A DNA stretch of 64,000 nt, taken from assembly GCA_000507305.1 (NCBI GenBank), contig DF240887.1, forward strand, positions 1 to 64,000. The letters run 5' to 3'. This DNA comes from Breviolum minutum Mf 1.05b.01. Its lineage: Eukaryota > Sar > Dinophyceae > Suessiales > Symbiodiniaceae. The position numbers were made by a program, and so were the translations under genes. The notes under the pieces are model-generated. The model had not been told where the DNA came from. It ran no database searches and was given only the letters and a program-made list of their open reading frames with translations. Below, piece by piece: positions 32,279 through 41,067 of this stretch. The first letter of the stretch is position 1, and the number at the start of each line of letters is the position of its first letter.

Positions 32279-33167
32279 TGCTATAGGCCCTTGTTTTTTT
32301 TGCTGGCAGCGGCAATGCGGCAAAGTTTTCAATCTTGAGATTGAGATGCTGCACCGCACCAGTCAGTTTTGGGACTTGGGGACTTGGGATGCTAATTGCA
32401 TTCGTCAGGCATTTGCAAAACCAAAAAAGGGAGGTACTGGCTACTGTCAACAAACACATTGTGAAAAAAATGCAGTTTCAGTTGGTGTTGTTTGCTTTCA
32501 AGTGGAATTCAGGTCGATGACTCGATGACACAATGTCTTCAAGGTGTGACCGTCATTGTTCGTAGCCTGAATTTTGATTGCAAATCAAAAACCATGTGCC
32601 ATCGCCATCGCCAGCGGTTATGGTTAATGTTGAAAGTGGCCAGTGTACAAGTTAATGGTTATGCAGCCTGCAGCAATGGATTTATTGTGCGAAGCAAACG
32701 GTTCCAAGCCTTTATCACTAGATCATACATAGCTGCCACGGATCAACGCAATCAGCCAGGTACACTTGATCCGTTTCGTTTACTTTCGAGAACAACAGCG
32801 TAAGGCGAGGATAGACCGGTAACGATTTGATTTTGACTTTGTTTTGACTGTGATTCGATTTTATTGTTGAAAGTTGACACTGACAAAACATCGCGATAAG
32901 ATCAGACTTCACAGCTCTTTCCGTCGCAAGAGGCAACTCAAGTCATGTCAATGCATATTTTGTCCTTATCTAACAGGTTGCCTGGCTGGGTTCAAGTTCT
33001 TTTTTTGTTCAGATATTCAGTTTCGCGTTTCAATTTCAAGTCAAGTAATGTAAACTATGAGATGCTAGTTGATGATCTGATCGAACCAAAACAACATACC
33101 TAAGTCAAACGTCAGAGACCGTGGCCTAGTGTTCACGCAGAAAGTTGGCGGTTTTGACTTATATGCC
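32279..33167. other. Stretch without a supported gene
   Basis: Short frames only, with none better than background. It forms the 5' side of the methyltransferase-like gene. No promoter element is recognised. Confidence 0.45.
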
Positions 33168-33259
33168 ATGGCGCGGACACGTGCCACTGCGAAAGCTTCT
33201 GCTAAAGATGCTGATCAAGCCCCTAAGCGCAGGATGAAACGACCAGCTGCTGCGATGGA
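33168..33259 (+). CDS. Gene C exon 1, basic N-terminus
   Basis: ATG in GCCATGGCG encodes MARTRATAKASAKDADQAPK, then RRMKRPAAAM, closing at GATGGA|GTAGCTTGA (GT donor) in phase 2. The same GTAGCTTGA donor ends exons 2 and 3, so all three share an origin. The Arg/Lys/Ala-rich start resembles a nuclear-targeting or nucleic-acid-binding tail. If the donor were not used, TAG would stop the protein two bases later. Confidence 0.6.
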
Positions 33260-33377
33260 GTAGCTTGATTTGAAACTTTGGTAACCTGTGTGAAACGTGG
33301 GGCAAAGCAGTAGTTTTAAGTAGTTCTTTGTCAAACGTTTCATGTTGTGAGCATGTTGCCTTTGCATTTTTTCAACG

Positions 33378-33399
33378 TGTGTGTGTGTGTGTGTGTGTC
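33378..33399. repeat. (GT)n microsatellite
   Basis: A run of GT dinucleotides in intron 1 of gene C. A second (GT)n run at about 34484-34504 lies in intron 3. Confidence 0.9.
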
Positions 33400-33673
33400 T
33401 CGGAAAACACATTTCATCAGAGTGTCTGTTTGGAACGAATTCATGGGAGGTAGAGTCGGGGTGTTGAATTGTGTAAGCGCTTGGCTTTTGGTGTGATAGT
33501 TTTCTTGGTGTTTGTTTCAGCAAGCCGACAACGGTGGGTGTTTACTTCTTTGTCCATTGTTATTTAGTTGCAACACGCAGCTGCAGTTGTTTGATGATTG
33601 GATTGCAATGTTAGATATAGTTGCTAGTTGTACTAGTTGGTCTGGCCATTTTTTGCTTCGCACTGGATCTCAG

Positions 33674-33864
33674 GCAGAACGCTCCAGAGTCTGGTGGAGA
33701 TGGTGCTGAGCCTACTGGATCGCAGTTGAAGATCCTACAGCTGATAGTCCTGAGCCTACTGGATCGCTGCAGGAGGTGGTTGAAGAGCCTAAAGCTAGTG
33801 ATGCAACTCCTCGCAAAAAGCCTGCCACTGCCAAATCGAAGGGGAGGCCCAGGAACCAGAAGAA
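33674..33864 (+). pseudogene. Gene C exon 2: duplicated exon, frame-broken copy
   Basis: It is bounded by ATCTCAG|G and CCAGAAGAA|GTAGCTTGA, exactly like exon 3, and encodes QNAPESGGDGAEPTGSQ then, in another frame, EEPKASDATPRKKPATAKSK. Its length is 191, against 147 in exon 3. The extra 44 bases are a partial duplication of the GAGCCTACTGGATCGC...GTTGAAG block and are not a multiple of 3. Including this exon would shift the downstream frame. Because exons 1-3 share phase (2 out, 1 in), skipping it leaves the frame intact. Confidence 0.6.
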
Positions 33865-34257
33865 GTAGCTTGACATGACTAGATTGGTAACCAGCGTCTC
33901 ACGCAATGATGGTTGGGTCCAGTCACATTGATGGTCATTAATTTCTTTCAGTGTCAGTAGCACTGTTGGTTCTTGTCAAGATGAAGTTGTGAGTGTATTT
34001 GCAGAGAGTCCAGACTCCAGCCGGCTGTTTAGAATTCATTGGGGGGTAGAGTTGGATGGTTGAATGTCGCTTTGGTGTGATAGTTTTCTTGGTGTTTGTT
34101 TCAGCAAGCCGACAACGGTGGGTGTTTACTTCTTTGTCCATTGTTATTTAGTTGCAACACGCAGCTGCAGTTGTTTGATGATTGGATTGCAATGTTAGAT
34201 ATAGTTGCTAGTTGTACTAGTTGGTCTGGCCATGTTTTGCTTCTCACTGGATCTCAG

Positions 34258-34404
34258 GCAGGACGCTCCAGACTCTGCTGCAGTTGGTCCTGAGCCTACT
34301 GGATCGCAGCATGATGTGGTTGAAGAGCCTACAGCTAGTGATGCAACTCCTCGCAAAAAGCCTGCCACTGCCAAATCGAAGGGGAGGACAAGGAACCGGA
34401 AGAA
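34258..34404 (+). CDS. Gene C exon 3: intact copy of the duplicated exon
   Basis: A 147-nt (49-codon) exon between ATCTCAG|G and CGGAAGAA|GTAGCTTGA. It encodes QDAPDSAAVGPEPTGSQHD, EEPTASDATPRKKPATAKSK and GRTRNRK. The Lys/Arg-rich end is AT-hook-like in flavour (SKGRTR) but lacks a strict GRP core. Phase 1-nt-in and 2-nt-out fits exon 1 directly and exon 4 directly. Confidence 0.6.
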
Positions 34405-34657
34405 GTAGCTTGACATGACTAGATTGGTGACCAGCGTCTCATCCAGTCACATTGATGGTCATTCATTTCCTGCAATGGCGGAGTTAGAGTGTGTGTGTGT
34501 GTGTCTTTCATGTATTGACAATTCTCTTGCTTCTGGTGTGTATAAGGAGTTCAACTGTTGAAATCTGGTCAAGATGTTGACTGTTTTTACGACTACAAGA
34601 GAACTAATTATTCAGTTGCTGGCTTCTTTCTTGCTAGGTTGCTTTATTTGGGCTCAG

Positions 34658-34704
34658 GTCTGAAACCGGGAGTTCGGATATACCTCAAGAAGTTCAAGAA
34701 GAAG
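34658..34704 (+). CDS. Gene C exon 4 (short, GA donor)
   Basis: A 47-nt exon after GGGCTCAG, encoding SETGSSDIPQEVQEE. One nt in and one nt out fits both neighbours. The donor is GAAG|GATAAT, i.e. GA instead of GT, and the intron ends GGCCAG at 34858. Reading through meets TAA two codons later, so splicing here is needed. Confidence 0.55.
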
Positions 34705-34858
34705 GATAATCAATAATCGCTTCTTGTTCGGGAGTTGAATGTTGCTCAACCTTTGACATACTTGTTTTGGTCATGGGTTGGTGATTTGCAGAACTTCATG
34801 ACTTGCGTACTTGTTCTGAACCACTCTGAACTTTGCTTGTTTGTCAATGAATGGCCAG

Positions 34859-35421
34859 GACCTGAAGTGGCAAACTCAAGCATTGGCGGCGAGCAGACCG
34901 ATGGTCAACTCAGTGGGGTTCCACCAGAGTCACCAAACCAGTCATCATCATCATCAACAACAACGTCAAGCTCACCATCATCTTCCAAGCCTCTGCAAGA
35001 GGATATGGAAGAGGAACCCGGAGCAGATGATGACGTTGTGATTCAGCCAGACTCTTTGATGGTAGAGGGTGGTGATGATGACTTGGGCTCTGTTTGTTTC
35101 GGGGCATCTTTTCAAGGTGGGCGAAATGTCGACGAGGTAAATTCACTTTCAAGTGTGTTTGGATGCTCGGATCGCTACATCCAGCGCTTGCACAAGTACT
35201 TCGGCGTGAAGAAGGTAGAGCGGTTGTTGGAGAACATCAGTGGCTGCAACGTTGTGACTTTTTACAGCGGGCTGGGAGGTGCAGAGCTGTCCATATTGAA
35301 CTTGTACTACGCTCTTTGTCGCTGGGCGGAGATGAACAATCGTCCATTGCCAAAGAAACCAATTTTTGTTTTTGCTTGCGACATCGACCCTGCTTGCCAA
35401 AAGATTCTGAAGTCACATAAG
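34859..35421 (+). CDS. Gene C exon 5: acidic linker and AdoMet-binding motifs I-II
   Basis: A 563-nt exon, entered in phase 1. First comes a Ser/Gln/acidic low-complexity linker with an S-rich run and D/E patches. From about 35103 it becomes globular: CSDRYIQRLHKYFGVKKVER, SGCNVVTFYSGLGGAELSIL (motif I, glycine-rich AdoMet loop) and PIFVFACDIDPACQKILKSH (acidic residues of motif II). The donor is CATAAG|GACCTG, a GA type in phase 0. Joining to the next exon gives KSHK-DPAKYICSDIL, which restores a continuous motif III. Confidence 0.7.
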
Positions 35422-35647
35422 GACCTGATTTGTTGGTGTGGTTGTGGTGAATGCAAGTTTGATGCATTGACTTCTTCAAAAACAACAAACACATTTTATT
35501 ATTTATTATTGATTGATTGATTCTTGATAATACATTGTACTTACACATACTTACACTTACACATTCATGCTTTTTTGACATTCTCTTGGACCGAATCCTG
35601 TGAGAAAATTTGCCTCTCATTCTCATTGTTTGTTTCCGATTTCGCAG

Positions 35648-35790
35648 GATCCTGCCAAGTACATTTGCTCAGACATCCTTGAATTTGTGACGGATGGTGT
35701 CAAACAAAAAATGGAATCACTGCTGGAATCTGCGCAGGAGCTTTGTTCGCTGGTCATGGGGGAAATGAGAATGTCCGGGCTTTTAGTTGT
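35648..35790 (+). CDS. Gene C exon 6: motif III segment
   Basis: After TTTCGCAG (35647) in phase 0 the frame reads DPAKYICSDILEFVTDG and then a helix KQKMESLLESAQELCSLVMG. In C5-MTases motif III carries an Asp contacting AdoMet; SDILEF fits that position. The open frame runs to 35957, but sequence after about 35790 looks intronic. The donor is not resolved. Confidence 0.55.
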
Positions 35791-35961
35791 ATTTGAATCT
35801 AAACTGCCACATGTGGCAACAGTCAACAGTTCTTCGATTTGTAATGAAGTGGACATCGGAGAGAGACGTTCTTGTATTGTCAAAGTGTTCAAACACAACC
35901 TCCCAACGGTCGGGCGGAGCGATTTCAATGTAGGAGCAGCTTCGGACCTTGAGATCTGAAG

Positions 35962-36080
35962 ATGAAGAATCGAAGGAGTACAAGGAGAGGAGAGGCAACC
36001 GGCTTCTCATTGAGCTTGTGTACGAGTTGCTTGTACCTGGAGCTTTCAAAGACCGCGTGCAGACTGTGAATAGCGGCTTT
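35962..36080 (+). CDS. Gene C exon 7 (approximate start)
   Basis: A frame with codons at multiples of 3 encodes DEESKEYKERRGNRLLIELV, then YELLVPGAFKDRVQTVNSGF, closing at TTT|GTCTGG (GT donor at 36081) in phase 0, which fits exon 8. The acceptor could be 35953 or 35961. The helical, charged content would lie between motif III and the catalytic loop. Confidence 0.5.
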
Positions 36081-36486
36081 GTCTGGACCTGAGTTGTTCT
36101 AGACGATAGACAATGTAGTACATCCAGCCAGTGAGCCACATAAATCAGTGAAACATCAGACATCAATCTAGTTTGTGGGAAGTGGTGGTCAGTTTGTTTT
36201 CTTGGTTGCTGAAGCTGGTCATCTTGCGAAGTCTGTAGTACTCACCAATGACAAGTTACAAGAACGCAAAACAAAATAGAATAATTTCAAATCCAGAGAG
36301 GTCCCACCCACAGTGACCAAAACAACAAACATGGAAGATCTCTTTTAAATGACTGCATGTAAGCACTTGAACTGGACGCTAACTGACAAGAAACACAGTG
36401 AGTGAGAGTGAGAGTACTGAGATTACGAATAAGATGGGATCAGTGACCAGTGATGTGGATGGGCTATCATGCACAGTGCTGCTCAG

Positions 36487-36609
36487 GTGAGAATCATGGA
36501 CTTCAAGCTTCTTGACAATCTCATCATTGTTGCTGGGTCTGTGTGCAAGGATTGGTCTTCAGTAGGTCTCTTGGCCAACATGCGTCAATGCAAGGGTTTG
36601 GCGACAAAG
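36487..36609 (+). CDS. Gene C exon 8: catalytic-loop exon (variant motif IV)
   Basis: A 41-codon exon, both ends phase 0, between GTGCTGCTCAG and AAG|GCGTGT (a GC donor at 36610). It encodes LLDNLIIVAGSVCKDWSSVG followed by LLANMRQCKGLATK. AGSVCKDWSS aligns with the GPPCQxFS loop of C5-MTases: the candidate nucleophile Cys is present, the preceding Pro is Val, and Trp-Ser-Ser replaces Phe-Ser. Without the splice the frame would stop 18 bases after the donor. Confidence 0.65.
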
Positions 36610-36721
36610 GCGTGTGACGTGATGTGTTAAACAAGTAAGCCAAAAGCAAGTTGACGACATGACATAGACTTTTCAAACTCAGAATCGAAAAAAACAAAAC
36701 ATCGCCCCAGGCTCTCAGAAG

Positions 36722-36934
36722 GGCTTGCTGGGGCCCTACGTGCTTCCTTTTGCGGTGATGCTCGGAATTGTGATCAGAGTGGTCCCAAAGTTGTTTCTCC
36801 ATGAATGTACGCGTACATTTCGATACGGAGTCTTCGACCAACTGCTCAACCAGCGGTTCAAGAACTACCACACAGTGTTGTCACCAGTTGACTATGGAGC
36901 ACCCAGCATGCGCACACGATCATATGATGCTCAG
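36722..36934 (+). CDS. Gene C exon 9: HECT (VI-like) and motif VIII
   Basis: It starts after TCTCAGAAG in phase 0 and ends CTCAG|GCAGAT (GC donor at 36935), 71 codons. It encodes GLLGPYVLPFAVMLGIVIRV, then PKLFLHECTRTFRYGVF, then YHTVLSPVDYGAPSMRTRSY. HEC sits where ENV is expected, and its Glu may correspond to the motif VI Glu. SPxDYGxPxxRxRxY matches motif VIII (QxRxR) in position and pattern. Confidence 0.65.
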
Positions 36935-37120
36935 GCAGATCTGGGGTTGTGATGTCTGTGGAGCTCTTGTCAAACTTCTTTTTTGAGGGGAACAAACGAA
37001 TTGCCGCTGTTTTCTATTGGAAGTTTTCTTCCGTACATAGTACGTAGTACATTTATGTGCTCTTGGTGGTTTGCCTGGTGTAATCTGTGATTGTTCAGTT
37101 CACATGAATGTGTTTGCCAG

Positions 37121-37225
37121 GTCAGAGATGATATGTGTGTCCCATGCGACATGGCTGGTCTAGCGAGGTTGCAAACTAGCTGCAGCTTGGATGGCGGTGC
37201 ATATTTCATAGCTCCCACTTCAGAG
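37121..37225 (+). CDS. Gene C exon 10
   Basis: A 35-codon exon, phase 0 at both ends, after TTTGCCAG and before CAGAG|GTGCAT. It encodes VRDDMCVPCDMAGLARLQTS then LDGGAYFIAPTSE. It follows motif VIII directly and lies in the region that would hold the target-recognition part. Confidence 0.55.
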
Positions 37226-37327
37226 GTGCATGTGTTTTCATGTCATTTGACTGATGTGCCTGTCACTAGATTTGGTTCAGACTTGGTTGGTGTTTGAAGC
37301 CGAAGGGCCTCCCAAACCCCTTTGTAG

Positions 37328-37435
37328 GTGGAGGAGCTGCGCAAAAACATGGCGAAGAATGCCTGCAAGAGTGAGTCAGCTCCATGGCACGAGCTTCTTC
37401 CAGTTGCTGCCCAGGCTAGATCCATTGTGAACTGG
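37328..37435 (+). CDS. Gene C exon 11
   Basis: After TTTGTAG in phase 0 it reads VEELRKNMAKNACKSESAPW, HELLPVAAQARSIVNWA. It probably closes at a GC donor near 37436 (GGGCA|GCCGGG), phase 0. The end is approximate. Confidence 0.5.
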
Positions 37436-37671
37436 GCAGCCGGGCAGCCAGGATATAATCTTATCGTTTCATTACATACACGTACAAATAACTAAGTTAC
37501 TATGACTATGACTATGACACTGTTTTTATTCTAATATTTTAATATTTTTAATTTTAACTTTTAACCTCATTTAACTAACCATGCACTTAAATCTTGACTA
37601 CAGAGATTACATGATTCTCAATCAAGTGAAACTTCTGTGAAACCCTCTCATAGTCTTGCAGCTGACTCCAG

Positions 37672-38049
37672 GTCAATTTGAAGCTGGCGAAAGAAATCGA
37701 TTGGGTTGCCAATGAGATCAAGAATCAAAAAGAGATCATTTGCAACATCGACCAGAACCCCAATCATGCTGCACACGTCTCTCGTGTTACACCTTGTTTG
37801 CTGGCTTCTACTACCAATATGTGGAGCATGGTGCGGAACCGGCCAATGACCCATGGAGAGCTCTTGACAGCTCAACAAGTTCCAGTTTACGCTGAAACAG
37901 CGTTATGGGCTGGTTTTCCTCACGTACCATTGTCAATGGAAGGTTGCTCCCCAGCTTCTTTGCGGCGAATGGCAGGAAACAGTTTCAACCAAACATGCTC
38001 TGTGGCTTTCATTGCATGGATCCTTTCTTCTGTAGCACCGGAGCGCTGA
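37672..38049 (+). CDS. Gene C exon 12 (terminal): motif X region
   Basis: After CTGACTCCAG, phase 0, 125 codons to TGA at 38047. It encodes KEIDWVANEIKNQKE, IDQNPNHAAHVSRVTPCLLA, WSMVRNRPMTHGELLTAQQV, PVYAETALWAGFP and SLRRMAGNSFNQTCSVAFIA. AGNSF is the motif X signature (GN-S/A-V in classical enzymes). The 'TPxLxxxxxxWSxxxxRxMTxxE' pattern is what I remember of the C-terminus of this family. The stop follows closely, so the C-terminus looks natural. Confidence 0.65.
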   Translation, partial: VNLKLAKEIDWVANEIKNQKEIICNIDQNPNHAAHVSRVTPCLLASTTNMWSMVRNRPMTHGELLTAQQVPVYAETALWAGFPHVPLSMEGCSPASLRRMAGNSFNQTCSVAFIAWILSSVAPER

Positions 38050-38707
38050 ATCAATGGACGACGCCGACGCCGACCAACTTTAGTTTGATGCATTGACTTG
38101 AGTACAAAGCAAATCCGTGCAATGTGGGCCATGATGATTCCAGATTTTAATTTCAATTTCAATTTAGAGTGTTCATCTTGAATGAGATTTGAAAAGATTG
38201 ATTGATGGGTTGAAGGGTTGCCTTGCATTTTCTGAAGGTTGAGGGAGAGGTTCAGAAGGAATGACGAATAATCTTTTCGGTTGTAATTCCGACTCAAACA
38301 GTCAGACTGGGCCAGGCGGAGATTCCTACAGCATTTCCAGGCTCGCTCATTGGCTGTTTCCACAAGCCCATGAGTCTTCAGTGAAGATCAATTGTAAATA
38401 CAAGGATACATTAATACACTAAGTCAGTATTTGAAATGCTTTGCATTTTGTGTATATTGAATAATTTAAGAATGACTGGGACAATGAGACAAACGGAAAT
38501 TTGCATGTCTCAAGTTAGGTACTGGACATTTGCAAGATAGTCTGATGATGTTTGGTGCATGCCTAGCCGCCGAAGAACCTGTGGCTACCAGGTAGCAAAC
38601 ATCATCATGTCATGTTCGCCGCATCAAGGTGAAAGCATTCATATGATTCCAGTTGGCCACATTTGCAGGAAGAACGTGCTGTAAACTTGCTTTTGATTTC
38701 ATTAGCA
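38050..38707. other. Intergenic spacer between genes C and D (~0.66 kb)
   Basis: It lies between the stop of gene C and the ATG of gene D, both +. AT-rich, no exon seen. It should hold the poly(A) signal region of C and the trans-splicing acceptor or promoter of D if transcription is dinoflagellate-like, but I recognise no motif. Confidence 0.5.
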
Positions 38708-38804
38708 ATGGCGGCGGCAGTTCCAATCGAAGGCGGCGGCGAAGGCAATCTTAAATGTCTTGGCTGCGATCAGGACTACGTGGAGGAAGACTTTCACCAA
38801 GCAG
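38708..38804 (+). CDS. Gene D exon 1: start exon with first CxxC
   Basis: ATG in AGCAATGGCGGCGG opens MAAAVPIEGGGEGNLKCLGC then DQDYVEEDFHQA, ending at GCAG|GTAAAAATG, a strong GT donor at 38805, phase 1. CLGC is the first half of a zinc-binding pair. Joining to the next exon gives Asp-His-Cys-Pro-Lys-Cys. The in-frame extension upstream (to 38663) lacks an ATG context as good as this one. Confidence 0.65.
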
Positions 38805-39004
38805 GTAAAAATGTGACAAGAGTCTTTGGACTGAGAAATTTGGTCGAGTCCAAGTCAGTTCTGTATGAATGGCTGCTAGCTTTGTACATCCCAAAATTTT
38901 GAAAGGCACGGCACAGTCACAGTACAAAGGAATCCTGAAAAGTGGAAGTTAGATCCTATTTGACAAAGATCAGGGAGTGTAGTAAATTCAAGTGGTCGAA
39001 CTCG

Positions 39005-39021
39005 AACACACACACACACAC
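39005..39021. repeat. (CA)n microsatellite
   Basis: A short run of ACACAC in the first intron of gene D. Confidence 0.85.
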
Positions 39022-39079
39022 ATATCCGTACGGTTTGCCGCATCTAAAACTTGTGCCGTTCATTCAAACAAGGCTAAAG

Positions 39080-39150
39080 ATCATTGTCCCAAGTGCAGCA
39101 AGAAAGTACGCAATGTGGTGCGTCAGAACCCGGACGCAGGGATACGCGCG
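39080..39150 (+). CDS. Gene D exon 2: second CxxC
   Basis: The acceptor GGCTAAAG ends at 39079 and phase 1 gives a GAT codon over the junction. It encodes HCPKCSKKVRNVVRQNPDAG then IRAWFHG. CPKC completes a four-Cys zinc site with CLGC of exon 1. The end is approximate (GC donor near 39144 or GT at about 39162). Confidence 0.6.
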
Positions 39151-39351
39151 TGGTTTCATGGTTTGATTCTCCGTTTGCAAAGTTGTTGAGTATTGCGCAG
39201 GATGGCTTTGCATGAAAACACGGTACAACTCCTTGGTGAACCTGATTCAACTTTACCGTATGTCGTATGTACCTTCAAACTACTTCATGAGGTTTCACAG
39301 TTAGACTTAGACTGAGAGCCTGAGTCTGAGAGATGTGTTTTCTTCTTTAAG

Positions 39352-39520
39352 GAAGGCTACAAATATCCTTCGCTACCAGCAGATCATGACCAACTTGTCG
39401 GAGGATGACTGCAGGCTCTTGGGAAGTGAGACAGTCGGCAACCTGGACCCAAAGGTCAAGGATGAACCAGCTGCTGATGTCCAAAAGAAAGGGAACTCCA
39501 CCCAAGCGACTAGCGGCGGA
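39352..39520 (+). CDS. Gene D exon 3 (approximate)
   Basis: After TCTTCTTTAAG the frame encodes KATNILRYQQIMTNLSEDDC followed by an acidic/Lys segment (LDPKVKDEPAADVQKK) and a Thr/Ser-rich end. It is probably flexible linker sequence after the zinc motif. Ends are not phase-proven. Confidence 0.45.
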
Positions 39521-39789
39521 TACTTTGTTGCATGTGTAGACAGCTTGCGTTTGTGCGATTCCTGTACCTGGTTCGCTGGCCTTTTCTTTATGTGGGTTGA
39601 TATGAAGTTCATATTCATCTTTGACAGTGTCATGTCGTGGTGGTGTTGATGGTAAATTAATGTAAAGATTTTGATCATGCAGACTGCAGACATCACGCAT
39701 TGCGAGTTATGTTCCACCTTTCCTCGCTTCTCTGCTTGAGGAAAGCGAGAGGCGACCAGGAAACGATTCAATTTGGCCACATACACTGA

Positions 39790-40066
39790 AAGAAAGGGAG
39801 AGGTTCAAGGTGAAAGACTAGCCTCTGGATTTGAGGCGATGGACTTTGCACGTTATCTCCATTTCATGACCACTGAGCTGCCACCCACAGAACGATTGTC
39901 TGAGCCCGAAGCAATCGCAGCATGGAATCGGGATCAGAAATTGTTGGAGGTTGAAAGCTTCGAAGTGAGGAACCCTAAGACCGGTGTGTGGGAACAAAGA
40001 GATCACTTGTGGGCGCCAACGAAGTCACGGACAAAGGAGAAGTTCCAGCAGCTTTTCCAAGAGAAG
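39790..40066 (+). CDS. Gene D exon 4
   Basis: Globular sequence: LASGFEAMDFARYLHFMTTE, SEPEAIAAWNRDQKLLEVES, NPKTGVWEQRDHLWAPTKSR, closing at GAGAAG|GTATCG (GT donor at 40067). It is rich in charged residues and Trp, and resembles a helical region that follows the zinc motif in similar proteins as I remember them. The start is approximate. Confidence 0.5.
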
Positions 40067-40227
40067 GTATCGGACAAGTCTTTTCGCCTGGAAAATCCTG
40101 ACAACAATGCTCTCGTGTCTTGCATTATAATATTTGCTTTTGGTTCGGGTGGGATGGAATTGCTTTACCGTGCTCTGATGTTACATGTCAAGTATTTTTA
40201 TATAATCGACATTGACCAATCAACATG

Positions 40228-40322
40228 AATCTGAGATTGCCATGGACAAGAGAGTTCTTACGCTGAAGATGGATGCTGATGACGAGTTCTTCAAAATGAG
40301 CAGCTTTGGGGATCTGTCGAAG
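40228..40322 (+). CDS. Gene D exon 5 (approximate)
   Basis: The frame encodes IAMDKRVLTLKMDADDEFFK then MSSFGDLSKDE, before a possible GC donor GACGAG|GCCCGC. Short, charged and protein-like. Boundaries are not phase-proven. Confidence 0.4.
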
Positions 40323-40467
40323 GACGAGGCCCGCCATTGATTGCATTCTTCTTTCCTGGGGGGTAGTTTTGTTTGTGGTGTGGCCAAAAATTGCCAACAG
40401 ACAGATTTGGAATTTGGAATGTTAATGAGTTAGTTAATCAGTTAATGTCAGCTATACCCGCGCCACA

Positions 40468-40771
40468 GGCATTCATAGCACCAATCGATGGCCAAAAAGA
40501 GAACAAGGGCCGCAACCGCCAGACCAAGGGCCGCAACTCTAAGGGTGGTAAGTCAGGCGGCGGCGGTGGTGGTGCTGGTGGTGGTGTTGCAGACATGGGC
40601 CTTTTACGCACCCGAGCAGAAACCACACTTCTTTCCCAGATCCGACAATCAAAGTCTACTTTGGAGGATGCTAAGGCCAAGTTTGATGCATTTTTCACAG
40701 ATAACCAGGGACTGTTCGAGAAGTGCGAAGATCTCAAGGCGAAAGGAGTGCAGCTAGTCAGCACAAAGATG
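40468..40771 (+). CDS. Gene D exon 6: Gly-rich linker and helix
   Basis: After an AG in GCGCCACAG the frame has basic NRQTKGRNSKGGKS, a poly-Gly run over GGCGGCGG/GGTGGTG codons, then a helix TTLLSQIRQSKSTLEDAKAK and FEKCEDLKAKGVQLVSTK. The Gly run is likely a disordered hinge. Neighbouring exons 40872-41773 continue the helical character. Confidence 0.5.
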
Positions 40772-40871
40772 GCTGGCACCATTTTAGATATCTCTTGCAA
40801 TTTCATGCCACGTGCTTGATCGAAAAGGATAAAAACTAGCACATTCAAACATGAACTTGACTTTGGTTCAG

Positions 40872-41067
40872 GTCAGGGCGGAGTTTAAGGCTACTTTGAA
40901 CACTGCTGCAAGTTTTCTAGTCGATGAGTGAATCTGTTGTACTTTGACAGTCAGTCCAGCTGCTTCGCTATCTTAGGACCATTGACCGCTTTACAGACCC
41001 CAGTCTTGGGTTGGAGGAAAAGGCTGGGGCCTTGAAATGCATCATGGTCATTGACTACCGGCACAAG
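40872..41067 (+). CDS. Gene D exons 7-8 (40872-40928 and 40949-41067)
   Basis: Two short exon candidates. The first, after TTTGGTTCAG, reads VRAEFKATLNTAASFLVDE just before a TGA. The second, after ACAGTCAG, reads QLLRYLRTIDRFTDPSLGLE then KCIMVIDYRHK, closing at CACAAG|GTATTG. Both have helical composition typical of the flanking exons. The 5' junctions are not phase-checked. Confidence 0.4.

Larger units (their letters stand above)
33480..34480 (+). repeat. Tandem duplication of ~0.58 kb containing exons 2 and 3 and flanking intron
   Basis: Two head-to-tail units: one begins near GGTGTGATAGTTTTCTTGG at 33490 and the other at 34074. Both contain the same CAAGCCGACAACGGTGGGTG and TTGATGATTGGATTGCAATG blocks, exon and donor. 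The offset is about 584 bp. Between the units the spacer differs. A weaker third similarity, the donor context only, lies at exon 1. Confidence 0.85.
33168..38049 (+). other. Gene model C: cytosine-C5-methyltransferase-like protein (dinoflagellate type), complete
   Basis: Twelve exons give an apparently complete gene, from ATG 33168 to TGA 38047-38049. Motifs in order: I (TFYSGLGGAEL, exon 5), II (VFACDIDPACQKIL, exon 5), III (YICSDILEF, exon 6), a variant IV (VAGSVCKDWSS, exon 8), a VI-like HECT (exon 9), VIII (SPVDYGAPSMRTRSY, exon 9) and X (MAGNSF, exon 12). In classical C5-MTases motif I binds AdoMet, IV carries the nucleophilic Cys and VI the ENV Glu. Here Pro before the Cys is Val, and ENV is replaced by H-E-C. 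I remember a family with this layout in dinoflagellates. DNA substrate and activity are inference. Confidence 0.7.

Noticed and set aside
33168-33260. A stand-alone 31-residue basic peptide ending at TAG 33261
   Set aside because: The same GTAGCTTGA sequence follows exons 2 and 3 at the same phase, so it is better read as a GT donor than as a stop codon.
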